Assembly: GCF_030815415.1 (NCBI RefSeq)
Contig: NZ_JAUSWW010000001.1
Span: 6,634,001 to 6,698,000 of the forward strand
Direction of reading: 5' to 3'
Origin: Streptomyces canus
Lineage (GTDB): Bacteria; Actinomycetota; Actinomycetes; Streptomycetales; Streptomycetaceae
DNA: 64,000 nt
Every line of letters starts with the position of its first letter. The first letter of the stretch is position 1. Of this stretch, positions 46,921 through 55,058 are shown piece by piece. Position numbers and translations under genes: made by a program. The notes beneath the pieces are model-generated. The model saw only the letters and a list, made by a program, of their open reading frames with translations. It did no database searches and was not told the origin of the DNA.

Positions 46921-48153
46921 ATGCCTTCCGCACTCCCCGACGGCGAGCCCGTCCCCGACGACGGCGCGCTCCCCGCGTCCGCACTCGCCGGGGCCGAGGC
47001 CCGCCCCCTCGGGTTCTACCTGCACGTTCCGTACTGCGCGACCCGCTGCGGCTACTGCGACTTCAACACCTACACGGCGACCGAGCTGCGCGGCACGGGC
47101 GGTGTGCTGGCCTCCCGCGACAACTACGCCGACACCCTGATCGACGAGATCCGGCTGGCCCGCAAGGTCCTCGGCGACGACCCGCGCCAGGTCCGCACGG
47201 TGTTCGTCGGCGGCGGTACGCCGACCCTGCTGGCCGCGGACGACCTCGTACGGATGCTGGCGGCGATCCGTGACGAGTTCGGGCTGGCGCCGGACGCGGA
47301 GATCACGACGGAGGCGAACCCGGAGTCCGTGGACCCGGCATATCTGGCCACCCTGCGGCAGGGCGGCTTCAACCGGATCTCCTTCGGCATGCAGAGCGCG
47401 CGGCAGCACGTGCTGAAGGTGCTCGACCGCACCCACACCCCGGGCCGCCCCGAGGCGTGCGTGGCGGAGGCCCGGGCGGCCGGGTTCTCGCACGTCAACC
47501 TGGACCTGATCTACGGCACTCCCGGTGAGTCGGACGACGACTGGCGGGCGTCCCTGGAGGCGGCGATCGGTGCGGGACCGGACCACGTCAGCGCGTACGC
47601 CCTGATCGTCGAGGAGGGCACCCAGCTGGCCCGTCGTATCCGGCGCGGCGAGGTCCCGATGACCGACGACGACGTCCACGCGGACCGCTACCTCATCGCG
47701 GAGTCGGTGCTGTCCGAGGCGGGCTACGACTGGTACGAGGTGTCGAACTGGGCCACCTCGGAGGCGGGCCGCTGCCTCCACAACGAGCTGTACTGGCGCG
47801 GCGCCGACTGGTGGGGCGCGGGCCCCGGCGCGCACTCCCACGTGGGCGGGGTGCGCTGGTGGAACGTGAAGCATCCGGGGGCGTACGCCGGGGCGCTGGC
47901 GGCGGGTCGGTCGCCGGGGGCGGGCCGTGAGCTCCTGTCCGAGGAGGACCGACGGGTCGAGCGGATCCTGCTGGAGCTGCGGCTTCTGGAGGGGGTGCCG
48001 TTGTCGCTGCTGCGGGAGGAGGGGCTCCGGGCCTCCCGCCGGGCTCTGTCGGACGGGCTTCTCCAGGAGGAGCCGTATGGCGCGGGGCGTGCGGTGCTCA
48101 CCCTGCGGGGACGGCTGCTGGCGGATGCGGTGGTGCGGGACCTGGTGGACTAG
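46921..48153 (+). CDS. hemW: HemW-like radical SAM protein (coproporphyrinogen III oxidase family)
   Basis: 410 residues. The radical-SAM cluster is C39-x3-C43-x2-C46 (CATRCGYCDFNTYT), followed by TVFVGGGTPTLL, EANPESVDP, RISFGMQSA and VNLDLIYGTPGES. HemW inserts or chaperones haem; the true oxidase HemN has an extra N-terminal segment that is missing here. ATG 46921 sits 7 bases after GACAAT, again probably leaderless; ATG 46912 would add 3 residues. The repeat at 48165 follows. Confidence 0.9.
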   Translation: MPSALPDGEPVPDDGALPASALAGAEARPLGFYLHVPYCATRCGYCDFNTYTATELRGTGGVLASRDNYADTLIDEIRLARKVLGDDPRQVRTVFVGGGTPTLLAADDLVRMLAAIRDEFGLAPDAEITTEANPESVDPAYLATLRQGGFNRISFGMQSARQHVLKVLDRTHTPGRPEACVAEARAAGFSHVNLDLIYGTPGESDDDWRASLEAAIGAGPDHVSAYALIVEEGTQLARRIRRGEVPMTDDDVHADRYLIAESVLSEAGYDWYEVSNWATSEAGRCLHNELYWRGADWWGAGPGAHSHVGGVRWWNVKHPGAYAGALAAGRSPGAGRELLSEEDRRVERILLELRLLEGVPLSLLREEGLRASRRALSDGLLQEEPYGAGRAVLTLRGRLLADAVVRDLVD

Positions 48154-48164
48154 GCGCCCTGTGG

Positions 48165-48240
48165 GGTGCGGGGCATTGTCGTCTGGCGGCTGCGGGCTCG
48201 TCGTGGCTGGTCGCGCAGTTCCCCGCGCCCCTGAGGCGGG
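48165..48240. repeat. Short GC-rich intergenic repeat, copy B
   Basis: Between convergent hemW and the DUF3097 gene. The 23 bases at 48211-48233 (beginning TCGCGCAGTT) are identical to 63005-63027. The preceding 15 bases match copy A at 11657-11671. Confidence 0.75.
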
Positions 48241-48255
48241 TGCGGTTCGCGTTTC

Positions 48256-49059
48256 TTAGGACGTTACGAAGTCGATCAGTTCCTCTACCCGTCCCAGCAG
48301 TTCCGGCTCCAGGTCCTTGTAAGAGTTCACCCGCTTCAGGATCGCCTGCCACACCGCGCCCGTGTTCTCCGAGGGCCAGCCCAGGGCCCGGCACACGCCC
48401 GTCTTCCAGTCCTGGCCGTGGGGGACGCGTGGCCAGGAATCGATGCCCAGGGACGACGGCTTCACCGCCTCCCAGATGTCGATGTACGGGTGGCCGACGA
48501 CGAGGGCGTGGTCGCTGGTCACCGACTGTGCGATGCGCCACTCCTTCGTGCCCGGCACCAAGTGGTCCACCAGGACGCCCAGACGGGCGTCCGGGCCCGG
48601 CGCGAACTCCTCGACGATCGACGGGAGGTCGTCGACGCCCTCCAGGTACTCCACGACCACGCCCTCGATGCGCAGGTCGTCGCCCCAGACCCTCTCCACC
48701 AGTTCCGCGTCGTGCCGGCCCTCGACGTAGATCCGGCCGGCGCGGGCGACGCGGGCGCGGGCGCCGGGGACGGCCACCGAGCCGGATGCCGTACGGGTGG
48801 GACGTAGCGGCGCCTGACCGGTGGGACGTACGAGCGTCACCACCCGGCCCTCCAGCAGGAAGCCCCTCGGCTCCATCGGGAACACCCGGTGCTTGCCGAA
48901 GCGGTCCTCCAGGGTCACCGTGCCCGCCTCGCAGCGGATCACCGCACCGCAGAAACCGGTGCCGGGTTCCTCGACCACCAGGCCGGGCTCCGCCGGGACC
49001 TCGGGGACGGGCTTCGGCTTCTTCCAGGGAGGGGTCAGGTCGGCGGAGTACTGGCGCAT
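48256..49059 (-). CDS. DUF3097 family protein
   Basis: 267 residues. I recognise the family from PWKKPKPVPEVPAEPGLVVE, FCGAVIRCEAGTVTLEDRFGK, VARAGRIYVEGRHDAELVERVWGDDLRIEGVVVEYLEG and VLVDHLVPGTKEWRIA. The central part (IYVEGRHDAEL, VVVEYLEGVDDLP, GVLVDHLV) has the acidic spacing of a Toprim domain, which would suggest action on nucleic acid. The molecular role is unknown. The -10 box TATCGT lies 7 bases before the ATG. Confidence 0.8.
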   Translation of the reverse strand: MRQYSADLTPPWKKPKPVPEVPAEPGLVVEEPGTGFCGAVIRCEAGTVTLEDRFGKHRVFPMEPRGFLLEGRVVTLVRPTGQAPLRPTRTASGSVAVPGARARVARAGRIYVEGRHDAELVERVWGDDLRIEGVVVEYLEGVDDLPSIVEEFAPGPDARLGVLVDHLVPGTKEWRIAQSVTSDHALVVGHPYIDIWEAVKPSSLGIDSWPRVPHGQDWKTGVCRALGWPSENTGAVWQAILKRVNSYKDLEPELLGRVEELIDFVTS

Positions 49060-49090
49060 TCGGATGACGATAGGAGAAGTGCGCCGTCAC

Positions 49091-49822
49091 CTAACGCGAC
49101 ACGCCGAAGCGGGTCGCCAGGGCGTCGCGCTGCCGTCGTACGAACGCCGCGTCCACCACCGCTCCGTGACCGGGTACGTACAGCGCGTCCTCGCCGCCCA
49201 GGTCCAGAAGCCGGTCCAGCGCCGCCGGCCAGTGCGACGGTACGGCGTCGGGGCCCGCCTGCGGTTCGCCGGACTCCTCGACCAGGTCGCCGCAGAAGAC
49301 CACCTCGGGGGAGCCCGGGACCAGGACCACGAGGTCGTGGCCGGTATGGCCGGGGCCGACGTTCGCCAGCAGGACCTGGCGGCCGCCGCCGAGGTCGAGG
49401 GTCCACTCGCCGGAGACATGATGGCGGGGGCGGGGCAGGGCGTCGACCGCCTCGTCGGCCAGTGCCGGGTCCAGGCCGTTGTGGATCGCGTCCGCGCGCA
49501 GCGCCTCGCGGGCCTGGTGCTGGTCGAACAGCGCGTCCATGCCCACCGGCCCGTACACCTCGGCCCCCGCGAACGCCGCCGCCCCGAAGACATGGTCGAA
49601 GTGGGGATGGGTCAGCGCGAGATGAGTCACACGCTGCCCGGCGAGCGATTCGGCATGCGCCCGCAGCCGCGCGCCCTCGCCGAGGCTCGATCCGGCGTCG
49701 ATCAGCAGAGCGGTCCCCGAACCGACGACCAGCCCCGCTGTGCAGTCCCAGCCCGGCAGCCGGCACCGCCCGACCCCGGTCGCAACCCGCTCCCACCCCA
49801 GCTCTTCCCAAGTCACCGTCAT
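49091..49822 (-). CDS. Metallo-beta-lactamase-fold hydrolase
   Basis: 243 residues. The zinc motif is THPHFDHVFGA, followed by GPGHTGHDLVVLVPGS, VVFCGDLVEESGEPQ and a final YVPGHG, all His/Asp metal ligands of the glyoxalase II-like branch. The substrate is not identifiable. TAGCGT (49834-49829) lies 6 bases before the ATG, a leaderless promoter. It is read toward the DUF3097 gene with a 31-base gap. Confidence 0.88.
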   Translation of the reverse strand: MTVTWEELGWERVATGVGRCRLPGWDCTAGLVVGSGTALLIDAGSSLGEGARLRAHAESLAGQRVTHLALTHPHFDHVFGAAAFAGAEVYGPVGMDALFDQHQAREALRADAIHNGLDPALADEAVDALPRPRHHVSGEWTLDLGGGRQVLLANVGPGHTGHDLVVLVPGSPEVVFCGDLVEESGEPQAGPDAVPSHWPAALDRLLDLGGEDALYVPGHGAVVDAAFVRRQRDALATRFGVSR

Positions 49823-49889
49823 ACGGCGACGCTAGCCGTAGGAGCGGTCGCGGCAGGGCCGACCTTGCCCGGGCGGTACCCCACCGCCG

Positions 49890-49895
49890 TACACT
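49890..49895 (+). promoter_or_regulatory. Candidate -10 box of hrcA-dnaJ
   Basis: TACACT with a weak TTGCCC 19 bases upstream (49865-49870). Transcription would start near 49902, just before the CIRCE element. Confidence 0.45.
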
Positions 49896-49908
49896 GGGCC
49901 GGGGGATG

Positions 49909-49935
49909 CTGGCACTCGGACGGACAGAGTGCCAG
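49909..49935. promoter_or_regulatory. CIRCE element (HrcA operator)
   Basis: CTGGCACTC, nine bases, GAGTGCCAG: an exact inverted repeat matching the CIRCE pattern TTAGCACTC-N9-GAGTGCTAA with symmetric changes in the outer bases. It lies 38 bases before hrcA, so HrcA should repress its own operon until heat or unfolded protein removes it. Confidence 0.92.
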
Positions 49936-49972
49936 GCAAGCACAGCGGGAACGACTTCTGGAGGTGTGCGCG

Positions 49973-50989
49973 ATGCTGAGTGAACGCAGGCTTCAGGTGC
50001 TGCGCGCCATCGTCCAGGACTATGTGGGCACCGAGGAGCCGGTCGGTTCCAAGGCCCTCACCGAGCGGCACAGTCTCGGCGTCTCTCCTGCGACGATCCG
50101 CAACGACATGGCGGCCCTGGAGGACGAGGGGTTCATCGCCCAGCCGCACACCAGTGCCGGGCGGATCCCCACGGACAAGGGCTACCGGCTGTTCGTCGAC
50201 AAGCTCGCGGGCGTCAAGCCGATGACCGCGCCCGAGCGGCGCGCCATCCAGAACTTCCTCGACGGCGCCGTCGATCTCGACGATGTGGTGGCGCGGACCG
50301 TACGGCTGCTCGCGCAGCTCACACGGCAGGTCGCGGTGGTGCAGTACCCCTCGCTCACCCGGTCCACCGTGCGCCATGTCGAACTGCTCGCGCTCGCACC
50401 CGCACGCCTGATGCTCGTGCTGATCACGGACACCGGGCGGGTCGAGCAGCGGATGATCGACTGCCCGGCGCCCTTCGGCGAGACGTCCCTCGCCGATCTG
50501 CGGGCGCGGCTCAACAGCAAGGTCGCGGGCCGGCGCTTCAGCGATGTGCCGATGCTCGTCGAGGACCTCCCCGAGGGCTTCGACCTGGAGGACCGCGGCA
50601 CCGTCTCGACCGTGCTCTCCACCCTTCTGGAGACACTCGTCGAGGAGAATGAGGAGCGGTTGATGATCGGCGGAACCGCCAATCTCACCCGCTTCGGACA
50701 TGACTTCCCCCTCACTATCCGTCCGGTGCTCGAAGCCCTCGAGGAGCAGGTCGTGCTCCTCAAGTTGCTTGGTGAGGCCGGGGATTCGGGCATGACCGTA
50801 CGCATCGGTCATGAGAACGCCTATGAGGGACTCAACTCCACGTCTGTCGTGTCGGTCGGCTACGGTTCGGGCGGCGAGGCAGTAGCCAAGCTCGGCGTGG
50901 TCGGACCGACCCGCATGGATTACCCGGGAACGATGGGAGCGGTACGCGCAGTGGCACGGTACGTCGGACAGATCCTGGCGGAGTCGTAA
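49973..50989 (+). CDS. hrcA: Heat-shock repressor HrcA
   Basis: 338 residues. The N-terminal winged helix is MLSERRLQVLRAIVQDYVGTEEPVGSKALTERH..GVSPATIRNDMAALEDEGFIAQPHTSAGRIPTDKGYR (quoted in parts), with the characteristic HTSAGRIPT. A GAF-like middle and the dimer region follow. HrcA binds CIRCE and is kept active by GroEL. ATG 49973 has GGAGG 8 bases upstream. The TAA stop directly abuts the dnaJ GTG. Confidence 0.96.
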   Translation: MLSERRLQVLRAIVQDYVGTEEPVGSKALTERHSLGVSPATIRNDMAALEDEGFIAQPHTSAGRIPTDKGYRLFVDKLAGVKPMTAPERRAIQNFLDGAVDLDDVVARTVRLLAQLTRQVAVVQYPSLTRSTVRHVELLALAPARLMLVLITDTGRVEQRMIDCPAPFGETSLADLRARLNSKVAGRRFSDVPMLVEDLPEGFDLEDRGTVSTVLSTLLETLVEENEERLMIGGTANLTRFGHDFPLTIRPVLEALEEQVVLLKLLGEAGDSGMTVRIGHENAYEGLNSTSVVSVGYGSGGEAVAKLGVVGPTRMDYPGTMGAVRAVARYVGQILAES

Positions 50990-52126
50990 GTGGCCACGGA
51001 CTACTACGCCGTTCTCGGCGTGCGTCGCGACGCGTCGCAGGAAGAGATCAAGAAGGCCTTCCGTCGGCTCGCACGCGAGCTGCACCCGGATGTCAACCCT
51101 GATCCGAAGACCCAGGAGCGGTTCAAGGAGATCAACGCCGCTTACGAGGTGCTCTCGGACCCGCAGAAGAAGCAGGTCTACGACCTCGGCGGCGACCCCC
51201 TGTCCCAGGCGGGCGGCGGTGGCGCGGGCGGCTTCGGAGCCGGCGGGTTCGGGAACTTCTCGGACATCATGGACGCGTTCTTCGGTACGGCGTCGCAGCG
51301 GGGTCCGCGGTCGCGTACGCGGCGGGGCCAGGACGCGATGATCCGGCTGGAGATCGAGCTGGACGAGGCGGCCTTCGGCACGACGAAGGACATCCAGGTC
51401 GACACGGCGATCGTGTGCACCACCTGTAGTGGTGAGGGCGCGGCGCCGGGGACCTCCGCCCAGACGTGTGACATGTGCCGCGGACGCGGTGAGGTGTCGC
51501 AGGTGACGCGGTCGTTCCTGGGGCAGGTCATGACGTCCCGGCCGTGTCCGCAGTGCCAGGGGTTCGGGACGGTCGTTCCGACGCCGTGCCCCGAGTGCGC
51601 GGGCGACGGTCGCGTACGGTCCCGTCGCACCCTCACGGTCAAGATTCCGGCCGGTGTGGACAACGGCACGCGGATCCAGCTCGCCGGTGAGGGTGAGGTC
51701 GGTCCCGGTGGGGGGCCCGCCGGTGACCTGTACGTCGAGATCCACGAGCTGCCGCACTCGCAGTTCCAGCGGCGTGGTGACGATCTGCACTGCACGGTCA
51801 CGCTCCCGATGACCGCGGCGTCTCTCGGCACCAAGGTCCCGCTGGAGACGCTGGACGGGCTGGAGGAGGTCGACATCCGGCCGGGCACGCAGTCCGGGCA
51901 GTCGATCCCGCTGCACGCGCGTGGTGTCACGCATCTGCGCGGCGGCGGCCGCGGTGACCTCATCGTCCATGTCGAGGTGCAGACGCCGAACAAGCTGGAT
52001 CCGGAGCAGGAGCGGTTGCTGCGGGAGCTGGCGAAGCTGCGCGGTGAGGAGCGGCCCACGGGGCAGTTCCAGCCCGGGCAGCAGGGGTTGTTCTCGCGGT
52101 TGAAGGACGCCTTCAACGGTCGGTGA
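50990..52126 (+). CDS. dnaJ: Chaperone protein DnaJ
   Basis: 378 residues. The J domain has HPD at 32-34 and a Gly/Phe linker (GGGGAGGFGAGGFGNF). Four zinc-binding repeats are present: CTTCSGEG, CDMCRGRG, CPQCQGFG and CPECAGDG. The C-terminal substrate domains are complete. DnaJ stimulates DnaK and prevents aggregation. The adjacency to hrcA marks it as the second actinobacterial DnaJ, the other normally lying with dnaK-grpE. The first base follows the hrcA stop with no gap. Confidence 0.95.
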   Translation: MATDYYAVLGVRRDASQEEIKKAFRRLARELHPDVNPDPKTQERFKEINAAYEVLSDPQKKQVYDLGGDPLSQAGGGGAGGFGAGGFGNFSDIMDAFFGTASQRGPRSRTRRGQDAMIRLEIELDEAAFGTTKDIQVDTAIVCTTCSGEGAAPGTSAQTCDMCRGRGEVSQVTRSFLGQVMTSRPCPQCQGFGTVVPTPCPECAGDGRVRSRRTLTVKIPAGVDNGTRIQLAGEGEVGPGGGPAGDLYVEIHELPHSQFQRRGDDLHCTVTLPMTAASLGTKVPLETLDGLEEVDIRPGTQSGQSIPLHARGVTHLRGGGRGDLIVHVEVQTPNKLDPEQERLLRELAKLRGEERPTGQFQPGQQGLFSRLKDAFNGR

Positions 52127-52129
52127 GCG

Positions 52130-52175
52130 GGGTGGCTGCGGGGCCTCGTTCAAGCGCCGGACGGGCCGGTTTTCG
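52130..52175. repeat. Intergenic repeat fragment (copy E)
   Basis: GGGCCTCGTTCAAGCGCCGG then ACGGGC follows dnaJ and matches the tail of the element at 34830-34924. Only the tail is present, without the two hairpins. Confidence 0.6.
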
Positions 52176-52283
52176 TTGGTCCGCGTCGAGCGGTCGAGGC
52201 CCTCACCCCGCGCCCATTCCGCTGTCCTATGCCAGTGGAAGGCCGGATTCGGACTTGTTCGGAGGACGTGACAACATGCGGTC

Positions 52284-53369
52284 ATGTCCTCCGCGCTGAC
52301 CGATCTTTTCCCGCATCCGATCGTGCAGGCCCCCATGGCGGGCGGCGTCTCCGTGCCGCAGCTCGCGGCCGCCGTGTCCGATGCCGGGGGGCTCGGGTTT
52401 CTTGCCGCCGGGTACAAGACGGCGGACGGGTTGTACCAGGAGATCAAGCAGCTGCGGGGGCTGACCGGGCGGCCTTTCGGGGTCAATCTGTTCATGCCGC
52501 AGCCGGAGTATGCCGACCCGGCCGCCGTCGAGGTGTACGCGCACCAGCTGTCCGGCGAGGCCTCCTGGTACGAGACCGAGCTCGGGGACCCCGACAGCGG
52601 ACGTGACGACGGATACGACGCCAAGCTCGCCGTACTGCTCGACAACCCGGTGCCGGTGGTCTCCTTCCACTTCGGCGTGCCCAGCAGCGAGGTGCTGGAG
52701 TCCCTGCGGCGCGCAGGAACCTTCACCCTCGTCACCGCGACGACCGCCGAGGAGGCCCTCGCCGTGCAGCGGGCCGGTGCCGACGCGGTCATCGCGCAGG
52801 GCGTGGAGGCCGGCGGGCACCAGGGGACCCACCGCGACATCCCGGAGAACGACGGGACCGGGATAGGGCTGCTGTCCCTCGTCGGGCAGATCCGCGAGAC
52901 CGTCGGCATCCCCGTCGTCGCCGCCGGCGGCATCATGCGCGGCAGCCAGATCGCCGCCGTCCTCGCGGCAGGCGCCGCCGCCGCCCAGCTCGGCACCGCC
53001 TTCCTCGCCACCACGGAGTCCGGCGCCGCACCCATCCACAAGCAGGCGCTCACCAACCCCCTGTTCGTCCGCACCGAGTTGACCCGTGCCTTCTCCGGCC
53101 GCCCCGCCCGCGGGCTCGTCAACCGCTTCCTGCGCGAGCACGGCCGGTACGCCCCCGCCGCCTACCCGGAGATCCACCACCTCACCTCCCCGCTGCGGAA
53201 GGCCGCCGCCAAGGCCAAGGACGCCCAGGGCATGGCCCTGTGGGCCGGCCAGGGCCACCGCATGGCGCGCGAGCTGCCCGCCGGGCGGCTGGTGGAGGTA
53301 CTGGTCGCCGAACTCGCCGACGCCCAGACAGCGTTGTCGGTCTTCCCGAAGGGCGATGAGCTGCGATGA
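52284..53369 (+). CDS. Nitronate monooxygenase-like flavoprotein
   Basis: 361 residues, class I nitronate monooxygenase/2-nitropropane dioxygenase family. FMN-barrel marks are VQAPMAGGVSVPQLAAAVSDAGGLGFLAAGY, FGVNLFMP, GADAVIAQGVEAGGHQGTH and VVAAGGIMRGSQIAAVLAAGAAAAQLGTAFL. The His of EAGGHQGTH is the usual base. It oxidises nitronates with oxygen. Its ATGA overlaps the rsmE start, so it is coupled to rRNA modification only by operon position. Confidence 0.9.
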   Translation: MSSALTDLFPHPIVQAPMAGGVSVPQLAAAVSDAGGLGFLAAGYKTADGLYQEIKQLRGLTGRPFGVNLFMPQPEYADPAAVEVYAHQLSGEASWYETELGDPDSGRDDGYDAKLAVLLDNPVPVVSFHFGVPSSEVLESLRRAGTFTLVTATTAEEALAVQRAGADAVIAQGVEAGGHQGTHRDIPENDGTGIGLLSLVGQIRETVGIPVVAAGGIMRGSQIAAVLAAGAAAAQLGTAFLATTESGAAPIHKQALTNPLFVRTELTRAFSGRPARGLVNRFLREHGRYAPAAYPEIHHLTSPLRKAAAKAKDAQGMALWAGQGHRMARELPAGRLVEVLVAELADAQTALSVFPKGDELR

Positions 53370-54106
53370 CGGCTCCCGTGTTCGTGGTCGGGCACTTCGA
53401 CGCCGGGGCCGGCGGACGCTACGTCCTGGAGGGGCCCGAGGGACGGCACGCGGTCTCCGTGAAGCGGCTCCAGCCCGGCGAGGAAGTCGTCCTCACCGAC
53501 GGCGCGGGTCGCTACGCGGTGTGCGACGTGATCGGCACCGAGGGCAAGGACCGGCTGATCGTCCACATGACCTCGGTGTCCGAGGAGCCGGCGGAGTCCC
53601 CCCGTGTCACCGTCGTCCAGGCCCTCCCCAAGGGCGACCGCGGGGAGCTGGCCGTCGAGACCATGACCGAGACCGGCGTCGACGCGATCGTGCCCTGGCA
53701 GGCCTCCCGCTGCATCACCCAGTGGAAGGGCGACCGCGGACTGAAGGCCCTCACCAAGTGGCGGTCCACCGCCCGCGAGGCCGGCAAGCAGTCCCGGCGG
53801 TTCCGCTTCCCCGAGGTCGCGGACCTGGCCACGTCCAAGCAGGTCGCGGCGCTGCTCGCCGAGGCCGACTTCGCCGCCGTACTCCACGAGAGCGGTGACG
53901 AACCGCTCGCCACCGTCGAACTCCCCGCCGAGGGCGACATCGTGCTCGTCGTCGGGCCCGAAGGGGGCGTCTCCCCCGAGGAGTTGGCGCTGTTCGAGGA
54001 GGCGGGCGCAAAGCCGTACGTCCTCGGGCGTACCGTGCTGCGTACATCGACCGCCGGGACCGCCGCGACCGCCGTGCTCCTCGCGCGCACCGGCCGCTGG
54101 TCCTGA
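53366..54106 (+). CDS. rsmE: 16S rRNA (uracil-1498-N3)-methyltransferase
   Basis: 246 residues, SPOUT fold. An N-terminal PUA-like domain (FDAGAGGRYVLEGPEGRHAVSVKRLQPGE) is followed by the knot with VVQALPKGDRGELAVETMTETGVDAIVPWQASRC, LVVGPEGGVSPEELALFEEAGA and LGRTVLRTSTAGTAATAVLL, the SAM-binding knot loops. RsmE methylates U1498 at the decoding centre. It starts inside the upstream stop (ATGA). In many bacteria it directly follows dnaJ; here one flavoprotein gene intervenes. Confidence 0.95.
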   Translation: MTAPVFVVGHFDAGAGGRYVLEGPEGRHAVSVKRLQPGEEVVLTDGAGRYAVCDVIGTEGKDRLIVHMTSVSEEPAESPRVTVVQALPKGDRGELAVETMTETGVDAIVPWQASRCITQWKGDRGLKALTKWRSTAREAGKQSRRFRFPEVADLATSKQVAALLAEADFAAVLHESGDEPLATVELPAEGDIVLVVGPEGGVSPEELALFEEAGAKPYVLGRTVLRTSTAGTAATAVLLARTGRWS

Positions 54107-54123
54107 GAACCAGAGGGAACGCC

Positions 54124-54516
54124 TTGGAACTCGCCCAAGTCCGGCTGCTCGTCTCCGACTTCCCCGTCTGTTACCGCTTCTACGCCGACGTCCTTGGCCT
54201 CAAGGCGCAGTCGGGGGCGACGCAGGGACCGTACGAGAAGTTCAGTCCCGCCACCGGCTCCGCCGGTATCGCCCTCCAGGACCGGTCCATGATGGCCGGA
54301 ATACTGGGGGAGCTGGGCGACGAGGCGAGCGGGCACCGGTCACTGGTCGTGCTGCGCGTCGACGATCTCGACACCTACTGCGAGCAGATCGCCGAGCGGG
54401 GCGCCGAGCTGCTGCACGGGCCCGCCCCCATGACCGACCGGATGCGGGTCGCCCACCTCAAGGACCCGGAGGGCAACCTTGTGGAGCTGCAGGAGTGGCT
54501 GCTGCTGCGCGCTTGA
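54124..54516 (+). CDS. VOC-family (glyoxalase/dioxygenase-like) protein
   Basis: 130 residues. TTG start at 54124 with GAGGG 7 bases upstream, 17 bases after rsmE. The paired beta-alpha-beta-beta-beta units of the VOC fold show as LAQVRLLVSDFPVCYRFYADVLGL and LVVLRVDDLDTYCEQIAERGAELLHGP, ending LKDPEGNLVELQEW with a likely metal-ligand Glu. The reaction is unknown. The last 59 bases overlap the convergent gene at 54458. Confidence 0.85.
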   Translation: MELAQVRLLVSDFPVCYRFYADVLGLKAQSGATQGPYEKFSPATGSAGIALQDRSMMAGILGELGDEASGHRSLVVLRVDDLDTYCEQIAERGAELLHGPAPMTDRMRVAHLKDPEGNLVELQEWLLLRA

Positions 54517-54880
54517 GGTCGACGGCCCCGGCGACGGCGTGGAACAGCTCCCAGCCGTCCAGCTCCCGGTCACCGGGCCGCAGCAGTCCGCGCCGGGCGG
54601 CTTCGTCGAGCAGGGCGCGTACGACGCCGGGCTCGCGGAGGTTGATCCCCTCGCCCTGGCCGTCGGCCGCGTAGCCCTGGAACCAGGGGTGGCCCTCGGA
54701 GACGTACTGCCCCGACCCGGGGCCGCCCGCCCGGAAGACGATCCGGGTGCGGTCGCCGTCCCGGTGCAGGGTGACGATGTCCCGCCAGACGCCGTCAGGG
54801 CCCTTCTTCTGGCGGAAGTTCCACAGGTAGGCCGTCCGCTCGTCCACGACGAGACGGCGAAGGCGGCGGTCGTTGCGCAT
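54458..54880 (-). CDS. Conserved hypothetical protein (140 aa)
   Basis: MRNDRRLRRLVVDERTAYLW, IVTLHRDGDRTRIVFRAGG, GINLREPGVVRALLDEAARRG and ELDGWELFHAVAGAVDL look like an Actinobacteria-wide small family I recall but cannot name. The last 25 codons are Ala/Pro-rich and lie antisense to the VOC gene. TAGCGT (54892-54887) sits 6 bases before the ATG, and its TAG comes from the end of the palindromic element next door. Function unknown. Confidence 0.65.
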   Translation of the reverse strand: MRNDRRLRRLVVDERTAYLWNFRQKKGPDGVWRDIVTLHRDGDRTRIVFRAGGPGSGQYVSEGHPWFQGYAADGQGEGINLREPGVVRALLDEAARRGLLRPGDRELDGWELFHAVAGAVDLKRAAAATPAAPQGCPPGP

Positions 54881-54889
54881 GCCGTCACG

Positions 54890-55058
54890 CTAGTGCCCCG
54901 GCAGGCAACGTTTGCCCCGTCGCGACGCCCGGCACGCACTCTCGCCGCACCGGCCGAAAGCCCAAGTACGTCCAGTACGAGGGCTTCCGGCCGGCACGCC
55001 GAGAGCACGCACCGGACGCCGCTCCTTGACGGGCAAACGTTGCCTGCCGCGGCACTAG
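54890..55058. repeat. 169-base imperfect palindrome with 30-base inverted ends
   Basis: The left end runs CTAGTGCC then CCGGCAGGCAACGTTTGCCC, and the right end is its complement with single-base differences (GGGCAAACGTTGCC, then TGCCGCGGCACTAG). The inner arms also pair for most of their length around GTACGTCCAGTAC. No protein is encoded. It may be a small non-autonomous mobile element or a structured RNA. The right end contains the stop codon of the gene at 55055; the left end forms the -10 box of the gene at 54458. Confidence 0.85.

Noticed and set aside
54890..55058. Insertion sequence with transposase
   Set aside because: Only 169 bases with no open frame; no target-site duplication could be made out.
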